DNA from: an uncultured Clostridia bacterium
GTDB lineage: Bacteria; Bacillota; Clostridia; Oscillospirales; Acutalibacteraceae
NCBI GenBank assembly: GCA_937907605.1
Contig: CALCYI010000078.1
Location: 1 to 32,082 of the forward strand
Direction: 5' to 3'
DNA: 32,082 nt
The position numbers and the translations under genes are program-made. The notes beneath the pieces were generated by a model. That model ran no database searches and was not told the origin of the DNA. It saw only the letters and a list, made by a program, of their open reading frames with translations. Each line of letters starts with the position of its first letter. Positions within the stretch are counted from its first letter, which is position 1. This document shows positions 13,873 to 21,946 of the stretch, piece after piece.

Positions 13873-15021
13873 TTAATACCCGAAGACCTCGGCTGCTATA
13901 TCCATATTTTTTCTTATTTCAACGCAAAACGGACAACGTGTTTCACACGCGCCGCATTTGATACATTCGCCTGCGTGGTGTTCGAGGGCTTTGTAATGCT
14001 CTCTCACAGTTTCAGGAATGTTGTTTTGCGCAAGAGCAAGGTTAAGGAATTTCGTCACGTCTGCAACGCTGATTTCTACGGGACACGGTGCGCAGTGGCT
14101 ACAATACATACAATGACCGTTCCAACTGATTTTAGGGAAGGAGGCAAAGGCAGTTGCATAGTCCTTTTCCTCATCGGTTGCGGTTTCGTATTTCAAACTG
14201 TCTTTCAGTTGTTCGAGACTGTGCGCTCCTGCAAGCACGCAGGAAACGGCAGGACGTGTAAGGCAATAGTGAATACACTGCTCGGCAGTCAGCGCCACGC
14301 TTGCGGGGGACAATTCTGCATTGAGCAAATCGCCGCCTGCAAAGGCTTTCATAACCGTAATACCAACTCCCATACGCTGACAGAGTTCATAGAGCGTCTG
14401 CCTGTCAGGGTCCATATTTTCGTATGTATTCGTGTAGGTTTCGTCCGCCCATAAGTCCTCAACGTTTTCGCTCGGCGGCTGCAGGTCATATACGGGGTTA
14501 ATGCTGAACATCAGCACCTCAATATCGCCCGTTTTAACTGCCTCTGAGGCAACAATCGGGTTATGTGAGCTTAAGCCTATATGACGGATTTTGCCCTGTG
14601 CTTTGAGTTCCTTTGCATAGTCAAGAATACCGTTATCTATGATTTTCTGCCAATCGCTCATAGCGTCGCAGTAATGTATCATACCGACGTCAATATAGTC
14701 CGTCTGAAACAGCCTGAGGCTTTCCTCAAAGCCTGCCTTCACCTCGTCAAGCTTACGGGTGCGCAGATACTGTCCGTTTTTCCAGATTGAGCAAATATGG
14801 GACTGAATATAAAATTTCTCACGCCTGCCGACGAGCGCCTTGCCGATTGCGGTTCGCATTTGCGGGTCGGAGGCGTAAACATCAAAATAGTTGATGCTGA
14901 CCTTCTCTGCCTCGTTAAGCAGCGTATAGGTCATATTGTAATCGTTTTCTGCAAAACCCTCGCAGCCAAGCCCGATTTCGCTGACCGTAAGTCCCGTATT
15001 ACCGAGTTTTCTGTAATTCAT
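13873..15021 (-). CDS. Aldo/keto reductase with C-terminal 4Fe-4S domain
   Basis: 382 residues. The N-terminal AKR barrel starts MNYRKLGNTGLTVSEIGLGC. It has Asp47 and Tyr49 in NYFDVYAS and the His in YIDVGMIHYCD (116), but the segment where the catalytic Lys is normally found reads FYIQSHICS, without a lysine. The C-terminal ferredoxin-like part has CMYCSHCAPCP (304-313) and CIKCGACETRCPFC (353-366), enough for FeS clusters. The substrate is unknown, and the missing Lys may mean a non-classical reaction. ATG at 15021 has AAAGGAGAA upstream; the frame upstream of it is not part of the protein. Last gene of the redox operon. Confidence 0.88.
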   Translation of the reverse strand: MNYRKLGNTGLTVSEIGLGCEGFAENDYNMTYTLLNEAEKVSINYFDVYASDPQMRTAIGKALVGRREKFYIQSHICSIWKNGQYLRTRKLDEVKAGFEESLRLFQTDYIDVGMIHYCDAMSDWQKIIDNGILDYAKELKAQGKIRHIGLSSHNPIVASEAVKTGDIEVLMFSINPVYDLQPPSENVEDLWADETYTNTYENMDPDRQTLYELCQRMGVGITVMKAFAGGDLLNAELSPASVALTAEQCIHYCLTRPAVSCVLAGAHSLEQLKDSLKYETATDEEKDYATAFASFPKISWNGHCMYCSHCAPCPVEISVADVTKFLNLALAQNNIPETVREHYKALEHHAGECIKCGACETRCPFCVEIRKNMDIAAEVFGY

Positions 15022-15031
15022 AAATTCTCCT

Positions 15032-15862
15032 TTATTCCGTCGGCTGTAACGGGCCATAGAAATATGAGGAGGTTGCGCCGCCGTCAATAAGGAAGGTGGA
15101 GCCTGTGATGAACGCACCCTTTTCGCTCATAAGAAGCTCGGCAACGTTTGCAACCTCGTCCGCCGTTGCGGGTCTGCCCGCGGGACATTTAGCAAACATA
15201 TTTTTATAAAAGTCGCCGCGCGGTCCGTTGAATTCATCTATTGCAAGCGGGGTAACGATAATACCCGGTGCAATATCGTTAAGCCTTGCGCCGCGCTCGC
15301 CCCATTTAATGCACTCTGCCATAACGCGCTTTTCGTTACAGCGCTTTGCCATCTGGTAAGCGTGAAGTGTATCTTTTATGTTTTCGGGCTGTAATATTTC
15401 TAAGTCTAACAGCTCCTCGGTCGGTGTAGTTGCAAGGAGTCTGTCCTCCTCGGCGGTGAGCTGGGGCATACGCCAGCCGCTCTGGCTTGAAATCGTAACG
15501 CCGCAGCCTCCCTTTGCAATAACCTTGCCGACCTCCTCAAGAAGTACGGCGGTTCCGTAAAGGTCAACCTTGAGGATTGCCTCAATCGGCGCCTGTGAGG
15601 GTGAAACGCCCGCGCCGTTGACGAGCATTGTAATTTCGCCGTATTCCTGCCCCTTTGCAATCATAGCCTTAATGGACTCTCTTGAGGATAAATCCATTTC
15701 AAAAGGCTCGACGTCATAGCCTGCGTCGTTCATAATTTTTGCAATCGTGTTTGCGTTATCAACATTTTTATCGCCTAAAATTATCTTTTTACCGTAACCC
15801 ATACGGCGCGCAATCGCCATACTAATCTGACCTGCGCCCGTTACTAACATTACGTCTTTCAT
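15032..15862 (-). CDS. Short-chain dehydrogenase/reductase
   Basis: 276-residue classical SDR, an NAD(P)-dependent oxidoreductase of unknown substrate. The nucleotide-binding motif is TGAGQIS at 8-14, the NGAG motif at 82-85, catalytic Ser in TISSQSGW (about 125-128), and Tyr169/Lys173 in AYQMAK. The stretch between Ser and Tyr is about 40 residues, longer than the usual 12-15, because of an inserted helical segment (AEEDRLLATTPTEEL). SDRs with this insertion are common in anaerobe gene sets. C-terminal FLIDGGAT is typical. The ATG overlaps the stop of the next gene upstream (ATGA). Confidence 0.9.
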   Translation of the reverse strand: MKDVMLVTGAGQISMAIARRMGYGKKIILGDKNVDNANTIAKIMNDAGYDVEPFEMDLSSRESIKAMIAKGQEYGEITMLVNGAGVSPSQAPIEAILKVDLYGTAVLLEEVGKVIAKGGCGVTISSQSGWRMPQLTAEEDRLLATTPTEELLDLEILQPENIKDTLHAYQMAKRCNEKRVMAECIKWGERGARLNDIAPGIIVTPLAIDEFNGPRGDFYKNMFAKCPAGRPATADEVANVAELLMSEKGAFITGSTFLIDGGATSSYFYGPLQPTE

Positions 15863-16971
15863 ATTTTTTCAAACTCCTTTGCTACATCAACTAACAGATT
15901 CCTGATTGGTAAGTGTTGCGGACATACCTTTTCACATTTTCCGCATTTAATACACTCGCTTGCTTTACCGTTATTTGCCGTATATACTACATTGTAATAA
16001 TAATCCTGATTCCAGTTATTGAATACAGTTTTTGTATTGTAACACGCAAATAAATCGGGGATTAGTATCTTCTTTGGGCACTCATTTTCCTCAATGCAGT
16101 AGCGGCAAGAAGTACAGGGAATCATCGTGAGATTATTGAAAATCTCACAGACTTTATTTATTGCCTCATGTTCTTTTTCAGATAGGGGCTTAAAATCCTT
16201 CATATACGAAGCATTATCCCTCATTTGTGCCATATTGCTCATGCCCGACAGAACCATTTCAATACCGTCAAAGCCTGCTGCATAGCGTATTGCATACGAA
16301 GCGTTGCTTCCGCGTCCGAGGTCGTCGAATACTTTTTGCGCTTTATCAGGGAGGTTAACAAGACTGCCGCCCTTAACGGGTTCCATTACGATAACAGGCT
16401 TGCCGTACGCCTTACAAAGCTCATAGCATTTTTTCGACTGAACCGCAGTGTCTTCATAGTCAACATAGTTAAACTGAATCTGTACTACTTCAATTTCGGG
16501 ATAATCATCAAGGATTTTCTTTAACACATCTGCGGTATCGTGAAATGAAATACCAAAGTGTTTAATTTTACCCTCTGCCTTTAATTCAAGCGCAGTTTCA
16601 TATGCTTTGCATCTTTTGAATTTCGGGTAGTTATCAGCTCCCTGTGCGTGCATTAAATAGTAGTCAAAGTATTCCACGCCGCAGGCTTCAAGCTGGCTAT
16701 CAAAAAACAGGCGGATGTCCTCCTGTTTACTGAAGTACGGTTCCGTTAGCTTATCTGTAATTGTGTATGCCTCCCTCGGATAGCGCGAGGTCAGGCACTC
16801 CTTAATTGCCTTTTCGCTCAATCCGTTATGATAGCCGTGCGCGGTATCAAAATAGGTAAATCCGTTTTCAATAAAGTAATCTACCATTTCTTTAACCTGT
16901 TCGGTATCAACTGTCCCGTCTTTCATAGGGAGTCGCATAAAGCCAAAACCGAGCTTTTTTCCGAGCTTCAT
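15859..16971 (-). CDS. Aldo/keto reductase with C-terminal 4Fe-4S domain
   Basis: 370 residues with an intact AKR barrel: MKLGKKLGFGFMRLPM start, Asp and Tyr in FTYFDTAHGYHNG (about 39-49), Lys in YTITDKL, His in FDYYLMHAQG. The C-terminus has two Cys clusters, CTSCRYCIEENECPK and CIKCGKCEKVCPQHLPI, which fit one or two 4Fe-4S clusters. Probably takes electrons from reduced ferredoxin or flavodoxin rather than only from NADPH (inference from the clusters and the flavodoxin neighbour). It overlaps the flavodoxin stop (TAATG). It is a paralogue of the gene at 13873 but keeps the catalytic tetrad. Confidence 0.9.
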   Translation of the reverse strand: MKLGKKLGFGFMRLPMKDGTVDTEQVKEMVDYFIENGFTYFDTAHGYHNGLSEKAIKECLTSRYPREAYTITDKLTEPYFSKQEDIRLFFDSQLEACGVEYFDYYLMHAQGADNYPKFKRCKAYETALELKAEGKIKHFGISFHDTADVLKKILDDYPEIEVVQIQFNYVDYEDTAVQSKKCYELCKAYGKPVIVMEPVKGGSLVNLPDKAQKVFDDLGRGSNASYAIRYAAGFDGIEMVLSGMSNMAQMRDNASYMKDFKPLSEKEHEAINKVCEIFNNLTMIPCTSCRYCIEENECPKKILIPDLFACYNTKTVFNNWNQDYYYNVVYTANNGKASECIKCGKCEKVCPQHLPIRNLLVDVAKEFEKI

Positions 16972-17483
16972 TACAGATTCTCCTTAGCCCATTTTGAAAC
17001 GGCTTTTTCGGATTTTGCGGCGTCTGCGCCGTGAATTGCAAGCCCTGCGCCGACCTTAGCGCCCTTGCAGTATTTCTTAAGCGCGGCAGGAGCGCCCGCA
17101 AGTCCGCTGCCCTCGTGCGTCATAATCGGGAACACGTTTTTGCCTGTAAAATCAAGCCTTTCAAGCTGAGTAAAGATTGCCATGGGATAAGTACCCCACC
17201 AGCACGGACCTGCTACAACAATATTATCGTATTCGCTGATGTCGTCAATATATGCCTTTAGCTCGGGACGGGCGTTTGCGTGGAGCTCCGTCTTTGCCTC
17301 GTCAATGCAGGTCATATATGACTTGTCGTATTCCTTAACGGTTTCAACCTCGAATAAATCAGCGCCGACAGCGTCGCGGATAAATTCCGCAACGATTTGA
17401 GTATTACCCTTTGCAATATTCTTAATTGAGCCGTTGAAGTAATTTTCGCCTTTTCTTGAATAGTAAATCACTAAAGTTTTCAT
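16971..17483 (-). CDS. Flavodoxin
   Basis: 170-residue flavodoxin-like FMN protein for low-potential electron transfer. The N-terminal phosphate-binding strand reads MKTLVIYYSRKGENYFNGS, the first aromatic flavin loop is VVAGPCWWGTYPM, and the second loop region is MTHEGSGLAG. Belongs to the flavodoxin_4-like group common in Clostridia and Bacteroides. It is coupled with the FeS aldo/keto reductase and is the likely electron partner (inference). Confidence 0.9.
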   Translation of the reverse strand: MKTLVIYYSRKGENYFNGSIKNIAKGNTQIVAEFIRDAVGADLFEVETVKEYDKSYMTCIDEAKTELHANARPELKAYIDDISEYDNIVVAGPCWWGTYPMAIFTQLERLDFTGKNVFPIMTHEGSGLAGAPAALKKYCKGAKVGAGLAIHGADAAKSEKAVSKWAKENL

Positions 17484-17494
17484 ATGTATACCCC

Positions 17495-17914
17495 TTAAAG
17501 CTTATTGTATTCTTCGTCCGATACGCTTTCGCACCACTCGGTTGACGTTTTATCGCCGGGAACCTCCACGGCAATATGCGAAAACCAGCTATCCTCCTTA
17601 GCGCCGTGCCAGTGCTTAACGTTCGGGGGAATGACTATTACCGAGCCTGCAGTAAGGCTTACGGGAGGCTTTCCCTCCTCCTGATACCAGCCCTCGCCCG
17701 CGGTACAGATAAGTATCTGACCGCCGTTTTTCTCTGCGTGGTGAATGTGCCAGTTGTTGCGGCAACGCGGTTCAAAGGTGACGTTTGCAAGGAACAGATT
17801 ATCCGTTTTTGCGAGTGGATTGAGGAACGATTCGCCTATAAAGTACTGCGCAAAATTTACGTTGGGCTCGCCCTTGCCGAATACGTTTATTTTATCAAAT
17901 TCTGCTTTATTCAT
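17495..17914 (-). CDS. Cupin-domain protein
   Basis: 139-residue single cupin. Metal-site motif 1 is WHIHHAEKNGGQILICTAGEG and motif 2 is VIVIPPNVKHWHGAKEDSWF, with the usual two His plus Glu/Gln and a final His. Small cupins fused or paired with carboxymuconolactone decarboxylase-like proteins are frequent in LysR/flavodoxin gene sets; their substrate is unknown. ATG at 17914 has GGAGGGG upstream and overlaps the preceding stop by 8 nt, so it is preferred over the longer frame to 17941. Confidence 0.9.
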   Translation of the reverse strand: MNKAEFDKINVFGKGEPNVNFAQYFIGESFLNPLAKTDNLFLANVTFEPRCRNNWHIHHAEKNGGQILICTAGEGWYQEEGKPPVSLTAGSVIVIPPNVKHWHGAKEDSWFSHIAVEVPGDKTSTEWCESVSDEEYNKL

Positions 17915-18239
17915 CGTTTTCCCCTCCGTAAATTTCTTCAATCATCGGGAAGGTGCTCCACGCCTTCGGCCAGCCGCAGTAAAAGGCGAGCTGGGTGACG
18001 ATTTCAACCGCTTCCTCCTTTGTAATGCCATGCGCCTTGCCGATAGCTAAGTGCGTCTTAAGCTGCGGATAGAGCCCTGCGGAGAACAGAGCGGCAATCG
18101 TTATCATGCTCCTGTCCCTTGCGGAAAGCTGCTCCTCGCGTGCCCAGACCTCGCCGAACAGCACGTCGTCGTTAAGTGCAGCGAACTGAGGCGCAATATT
18201 TCCGAGTCTGTCTCTTCCTGCGGTTTGTTTTTCAGCCAT
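17907..18239 (-). CDS. Carboxymuconolactone decarboxylase-family protein
   Basis: 110 residues of the all-helical CMD/AhpD fold. Recognisable stretches are VWAREEQLSARDRSMITIAAL, PQLKTHLAIGKAHGITKEE and VEIVTQLAFYCGWPKAW. It lacks the CxxC peroxidase pair of AhpD, so a thiol peroxidase role is unlikely. It frequently accompanies a cupin, as here, and may form one functional unit with it. Start at ATG 18239 with AAGGGGTG upstream; GTG at 18248 is possible. Confidence 0.9.
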   Translation of the reverse strand: MAEKQTAGRDRLGNIAPQFAALNDDVLFGEVWAREEQLSARDRSMITIAALFSAGLYPQLKTHLAIGKAHGITKEEAVEIVTQLAFYCGWPKAWSTFPMIEEIYGGENDE

Positions 18240-18254
18240 TGATAACACCCCTTT

Positions 18255-18821
18255 TTACATCAGTTCCTTGCCGCTGTTCCATGCCTGGCCAACCTTTTCG
18301 CCCGTTACGTAGTAACCTGCTCTGAACTGGTCGAACATAAGAACACCTGCTTTTTCAATATCAATTCTGTCCTTTTCGTCAAGCACTTCCTCATGCGCGG
18401 AAACGTTTACGATTTTTCCTATAATGCTGTATACGTTGTCCGTGTCGATAATCTCGGCAAGCTCGCACTCCATAGTAATCGGAAATTCCTCAATAATCGG
18501 GGCGTTAACCCTTTCGCTTTTTGTTGCGGTTAAGCCCGAGCGCTCAAATTTGTCAGCCATGGTGTTGCCCGAGGCGATACCGAAAAAGTCAGCCTCTTTA
18601 ACGTTCTTTACGTCCGCAAGGCTTACGGTGAACGCCTTGTTGAGCTTAATATTCTTTACTGTCTTGTGGGTTTCGGTAAGGGACAGGGTGATTTTATCCA
18701 TATCGCATATCATACCCCACGCGGCGTTCATTACGTCGACAACGCCGTTTTCGTCATAGGTTGCAATCATCAGTACCGGCATAGGATAAACCGCCGGCTT
18801 TACTCCTAAATCTTTTCTCAT
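18255..18821 (-). CDS. Flavin reductase-family FMN-binding split-barrel protein
   Basis: 188 residues of the flavoredoxin/flavin reductase-like family. The start MRKDLGVKPAVYPMPVLMIATYDENG, the NAAWGMICDMD strand and the TETHKTVKNI segment line the FMN phosphate site, and the C-terminus has AGVLMFDQFRAGYYV. Expected to pass electrons between NAD(P)H, FMN and the flavodoxins encoded beside it. It starts 4 nt after the membrane-protein gene. Confidence 0.9.
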   Translation of the reverse strand: MRKDLGVKPAVYPMPVLMIATYDENGVVDVMNAAWGMICDMDKITLSLTETHKTVKNIKLNKAFTVSLADVKNVKEADFFGIASGNTMADKFERSGLTATKSERVNAPIIEEFPITMECELAEIIDTDNVYSIIGKIVNVSAHEEVLDEKDRIDIEKAGVLMFDQFRAGYYVTGEKVGQAWNSGKELM

Positions 18822-18825
18822 AATT

Positions 18826-19482
18826 TTACCTCCGTTTTTGTTTTTTACACAAAGCCATTACCGCATAGCCGATAACGGCAAACATACAAAGTATTAAAAA
18901 ATATTTTATCAGAAACAGCGGCAGTCCGCCCGCTTCGTCAAAGAATACGAACTGATTGATGAGGAGCATATATTTAAAAACGCCCTCATTGATAAACATT
19001 ACAAGTCCTGCGCAAAACAGTATTGCCATAACCGCAATAATCACCGCGCGCTTTTTCTTGTCCTTCATCGGCTTTTTGAGCATAAAATCAAGGTGAAAGC
19101 CTATGTGAACGCTCATCAGCGCAAAGCCCCAGTAACTGCCGAGTAGATGAACCGTGCGGCTTATTCCCGAAAGCGCTTCGATTCCGAGGAAGGCGAAAAT
19201 GTATTTTGAAAGATTAACGGCGCTGATTAACTGGGCAAGCACGGCAACTGTGAGCAGAATATCAACAATGATTTTTGCAATTTTATCCGCGCTGCGCCCG
19301 CCCTTAAACAGAGCCCTGTTATAGCTGAACGACAACACGTGGTGTGCAATAAATAATGCGAATATTGCAATGCCAAGTATTTCATGCAGGAGCTCGCCCG
19401 CGATACTGTATGACATCAAAAGAAGCAGTATGCAGGTCATCAGCACATCAACGGTTATCTGAACTTTTCTTTTAGTTTTCAT
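18826..19482 (-). CDS. DUF4405-like membrane cytochrome
   Basis: 218 residues with six predicted membrane helices. Conserved histidines occur in the helices: His33, the pair in FIAHHVLSF (46-47), and the set in RTVHLLGSYWGFALMSVHIGFH. This arrangement resembles cytochrome b561-like or DUF4405 proteins that bind heme b within the membrane. It could link the extracytoplasmic flavodoxin lipoprotein encoded upstream to cytoplasmic carriers. That is inference; heme binding is suggested only by the histidines. Confidence 0.75.
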   Translation of the reverse strand: MKTKRKVQITVDVLMTCILLLLMSYSIAGELLHEILGIAIFALFIAHHVLSFSYNRALFKGGRSADKIAKIIVDILLTVAVLAQLISAVNLSKYIFAFLGIEALSGISRTVHLLGSYWGFALMSVHIGFHLDFMLKKPMKDKKKRAVIIAVMAILFCAGLVMFINEGVFKYMLLINQFVFFDEAGGLPLFLIKYFLILCMFAVIGYAVMALCKKQKRR

Positions 19483-19491
19483 AGTCTGTAT

Positions 19492-20166
19492 TTAGTAATT
19501 TAGTCCTTCGAGCCACTCGTCAATATCGCCGTCCGCCTTGTCGGCTCTGCTTCCGCTTACTGCAAGCCCGTCAAGCACGGTCGCGTTCGGCTCAAACTCT
19601 TTGATTTCGCTATACGTTACGCCGTCGCCGCTGCCTGCGTGCGTGTTGAACGGAATAATCGTCTTGCCGCTGAAATCGTAGGCATCAAAGAAGGTGTACA
19701 TAACCATCGGTAAGGTGTACCACCACATCGGATAGCCTACGAAGATTATATCATAATCCTCGGGGTTGATGTCAAGCGCCTGAAATTCGGGGCGTGCGTC
19801 ATTATCCGTTTCAACCTTTGCGGCGTCCGCAGTTTCGTTATAGCCCTCGGGATAATCCTTAACGGGCGTGATTTTTGCTATATCGCCGCCGACCTTACCG
19901 TGAATATACTCCGCAAGATACTGCGTTGAGGCAACGCCGTCAAAATACGGGGTAGCAGAGGAGGTCGCGTCAACGGTGTTGGCGGAGCTGAAATAGATTG
20001 TCAGAATCTTCTTTTCTGCATTTGCCTGTGTAACCGCGGCGGTTGTATCGGCAGTTGCGTTTTCGGAGGTTTCGGGAACGGTGGTCTCCTCGTTACCGCC
20101 CGCCGAGCAAGCCGAAAATGCAAAAATAATTGTTATGATTAAAAACAGAGAAATAATTTTTTTCAT
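19492..20166 (-). CDS. Flavodoxin lipoprotein
   Basis: 224 residues. N-terminal signal peptide with lipobox AFSAC, then a Thr/Glu-rich linker of about 30 residues, then a flavodoxin domain: KKILTIYFSSANTVDATS (FMN phosphate loop), FVGYPMWWYTLPMVMYTFFD (first aromatic loop) and IPFNTHAGSGDG. So a flavodoxin is displayed outside the membrane. It is closely similar to the cytoplasmic flavodoxin encoded at 20445, which suggests duplication plus gain of an export signal. ATG at 20166 with GGTGAG upstream is preferred to GTG at 20175. Confidence 0.9.
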   Translation of the reverse strand: MKKIISLFLIITIIFAFSACSAGGNEETTVPETSENATADTTAAVTQANAEKKILTIYFSSANTVDATSSATPYFDGVASTQYLAEYIHGKVGGDIAKITPVKDYPEGYNETADAAKVETDNDARPEFQALDINPEDYDIIFVGYPMWWYTLPMVMYTFFDAYDFSGKTIIPFNTHAGSGDGVTYSEIKEFEPNATVLDGLAVSGSRADKADGDIDEWLEGLNY

Positions 20167-20175
20167 AATGCTCAC

Positions 20176-20428
20176 CAGCTTTTCTTTTCTTTTCTTTTGA
20201 AGCGTCCTGCTGCTGTCTGCTTGTAACTACCATATTTGAAAACCATTCGACCATATCGGGATTTTGGTGATTGAAGAAGAGCGATTCCTCAACGGAGGCG
20301 CTGCAACCCTCGTAGCCGACGGAAATTACGTCGAGCGCCGCCTGTTTTGTCTGCTCCTGAGGAATCTGATATACGCCGAAATTCACCAGGGGCATTTCAA
20401 TACCGTTTCTTAATACGATGTTCTTCAT
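20176..20428 (-). pseudogene. Aldo/keto reductase with large internal deletion
   Basis: Begins with a good AGGAGG and ATG at 20428. The first 40 or so residues are a normal AKR N-terminus (IVLRNGIEMPLVNFGVYQIP ... LDVISVGY). The frame then jumps to a typical AKR C-terminus (EESLFFNHQNPDMVEWFSN). The catalytic Asp, Tyr, Lys, His and almost the whole barrel are missing, about 200 residues by comparison with usual AKRs of about 280. The frame is kept open across the join and runs without a stop into the following gene, to 20093. Almost certainly a non-functional relic left inside the operon, unless the short product has been reused. Confidence 0.8.
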
Positions 20429-20444
20429 TGTTTATTCCTCCTGA

Positions 20445-20933
20445 TTAATTAATATTTAATGCTTTAAGCCATTTTGCTACTGCCTTTTCGCTGCCGCGCT
20501 CCGCCTCGGACATCTCCACGGGCAAGCCCCTTAGTACTCTTGCGTTCGGCTCAAGCTCGGCAATGGTTCTGTAGGTGCCGCCGTCGGAGCTTCCCATATG
20601 AGTATTAAACGGGATAATCGTCTTACCGCTGAAATCGTATTTATCAAAGAGCGTGTAGATAATCATCGGGAAGGTGTACCACCACATAGGATAGCCGATG
20701 AAGATATTATCGTGGCCTTTAATATTAATATCGTTTTTGATTTCGGGGCGCATATCCTCGTCGTGCTCCCTCTTTGCATAGGCGGCGAGGGCGTTGTAAT
20801 TTTCGCGGTTGCTGTCGTAGGGCAGGGCGGGCTGAATTTCAACAAGGTCAGCGCCCGTCTGTTTTGCAATTTCCTCCGCCACCGTCTTTGCCGTGCCGTA
20901 TACGGAGAAGTATAAAACAAGATTTTTCGACAT
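20445..20933 (-). CDS. Flavodoxin
   Basis: 162-residue cytoplasmic flavodoxin: KNLVLYFSVYGTAKTVAEEI (FMN phosphate loop), FIGYPMWWYTFPMIIYTLFD and IPFNTHMGSSDGG. No signal peptide. It is the first gene of the redox operon, behind the LysR-controlled promoter, with AGGTAATACA upstream of ATG 20933. It is nearly superimposable on the lipoprotein flavodoxin two genes downstream. Confidence 0.93.
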   Translation of the reverse strand: MSKNLVLYFSVYGTAKTVAEEIAKQTGADLVEIQPALPYDSNRENYNALAAYAKREHDEDMRPEIKNDINIKGHDNIFIGYPMWWYTFPMIIYTLFDKYDFSGKTIIPFNTHMGSSDGGTYRTIAELEPNARVLRGLPVEMSEAERGSEKAVAKWLKALNIN

Positions 20934-20975
20934 TGTATTACCTCCGAGTTATACATAACTATTGATTACACCTAT

Positions 20976-21004
20976 ATTATATGCTAAAATATAGACAATG
21001 TAAA
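20976..21004 (-). promoter_or_regulatory. Promoter of the redox operon
   Basis: Minus-strand TTTACA (21004-20999), a 17-nt spacer and TATAAT (20981-20976). The -35 box touches the LysR box, as is usual for LysR-activated promoters. Confidence 0.75.
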
Positions 21005-21019
21005 ATGCAAATTACGCAT
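21005..21019. promoter_or_regulatory. LysR-type T-N11-A box
   Basis: ATGCAAATTACGCAT is a dyad (ATGC/GCAT) that contains T-N11-A, the core of LysR regulator sites. It lies between the divergent lysR gene and the redox operon, directly upstream of the operon's -35 box. It should be the regulator's recognition site for activating the operon and repressing its own gene. Confidence 0.6.
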
Positions 21020-21050
21020 AGAGCTATAACTTTTATTTATAGGTGATAGA

Positions 21051-21911
21051 ATGATAGAGATATATTTGCTTGAACAGTTTACAGCCTTTGCAGAGTACGG
21101 CACGCTCTCAAAAGCGGCGGAATCGCTCCATATTTCGCAGCCCGCCCTCAGCCGTTCAATGAAAAAGCTTGAGGACGAGCTCGGCGTTTCACTCTTTGAA
21201 AGGGACAAGGCTAAGATTTCGCTCAACGAAACGGGGGAGCTTGCGGCGCGGCTTGCATCAGAGCTCCTCAGCCTCAACGGCGGTATGGTGCGGCGCATAA
21301 AAGCGTTCGACAGGAGTCAGCGCAGTATAAACGTAGCCTCCTGTGCGCCGTATCCTATGAGCGCGATGATGCCGCTGTTACAGGAACATTTCGGCGATAT
21401 GCTCATAACCTCCGAGCTTGCAGAGCTTGACGGCATAGAAGCGGGGCTGCTTGATAATACCTATCAAATCGGCATATTAAATAAGCCGGCAGAGAACGGG
21501 GCGCTTTTCTGCCAGCGCTTTATAAGCGAGCATTTATTCATCTCCGTTTCGAAAAACCATAGGCTCGCAAATAGGGAATATATAACCTTTGATGATTTTG
21601 AAGGGGAGAGCTTCCTTCTTTTTGAACACGTAGGCTGCTGGAAGGAGCTCTGCCACGATAAGATGAAGGGCGCGAATTTCCTGATTCAAAACACTATGGA
21701 CTCGCTTGAGGAGCTTGCAAGAAGAACGGACTTCCCATGCTTCACCACCGACGCGTTTATGCAGACCTCGCCGATAGGCGAAAACAGAGTTGCAATTCCC
21801 ATTGAGGAGCCGGAGGCATACGCAACCTTTTATATCGCCTGTCTTAATTCGTATAAGAAAAAATACGCTTCGTTCTTCAACTCAATACGCTCCCGTTCAA
21901 TTCAGAGCTGA
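21051..21911 (+). CDS. LysR-family transcriptional regulator
   Basis: 286 residues. The N-terminal winged helix-turn-helix is at about 13-50 (TLSKAAESLHISQPALSRSM, then LEDELGVSLFER). The C-terminal part is the usual two-lobed effector domain, with cysteines in CAPYPMS, GCWKELCHD and DFPCFTTD that might sense redox state (inference). It is divergent from the redox operon with the T-N11-A box between, so it is the probable regulator. AGGTGATAG gives the start at 21051. I see no convincing promoter of its own in the short gap. Confidence 0.93.
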   Translation: MIEIYLLEQFTAFAEYGTLSKAAESLHISQPALSRSMKKLEDELGVSLFERDKAKISLNETGELAARLASELLSLNGGMVRRIKAFDRSQRSINVASCAPYPMSAMMPLLQEHFGDMLITSELAELDGIEAGLLDNTYQIGILNKPAENGALFCQRFISEHLFISVSKNHRLANREYITFDDFEGESFLLFEHVGCWKELCHDKMKGANFLIQNTMDSLEELARRTDFPCFTTDAFMQTSPIGENRVAIPIEEPEAYATFYIACLNSYKKKYASFFNSIRSRSIQS

Positions 21912-21946
21912 GAACGCTGCGGAAGCCACGGAAAAGGATATGTACT

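Noticed and set aside
13846..14454. Plus-strand frame of 202 residues opposite the FeS aldo/keto reductase
   Set aside because: Shadow frame; the opposite strand holds a full FeS-AKR with its own start and terminator.
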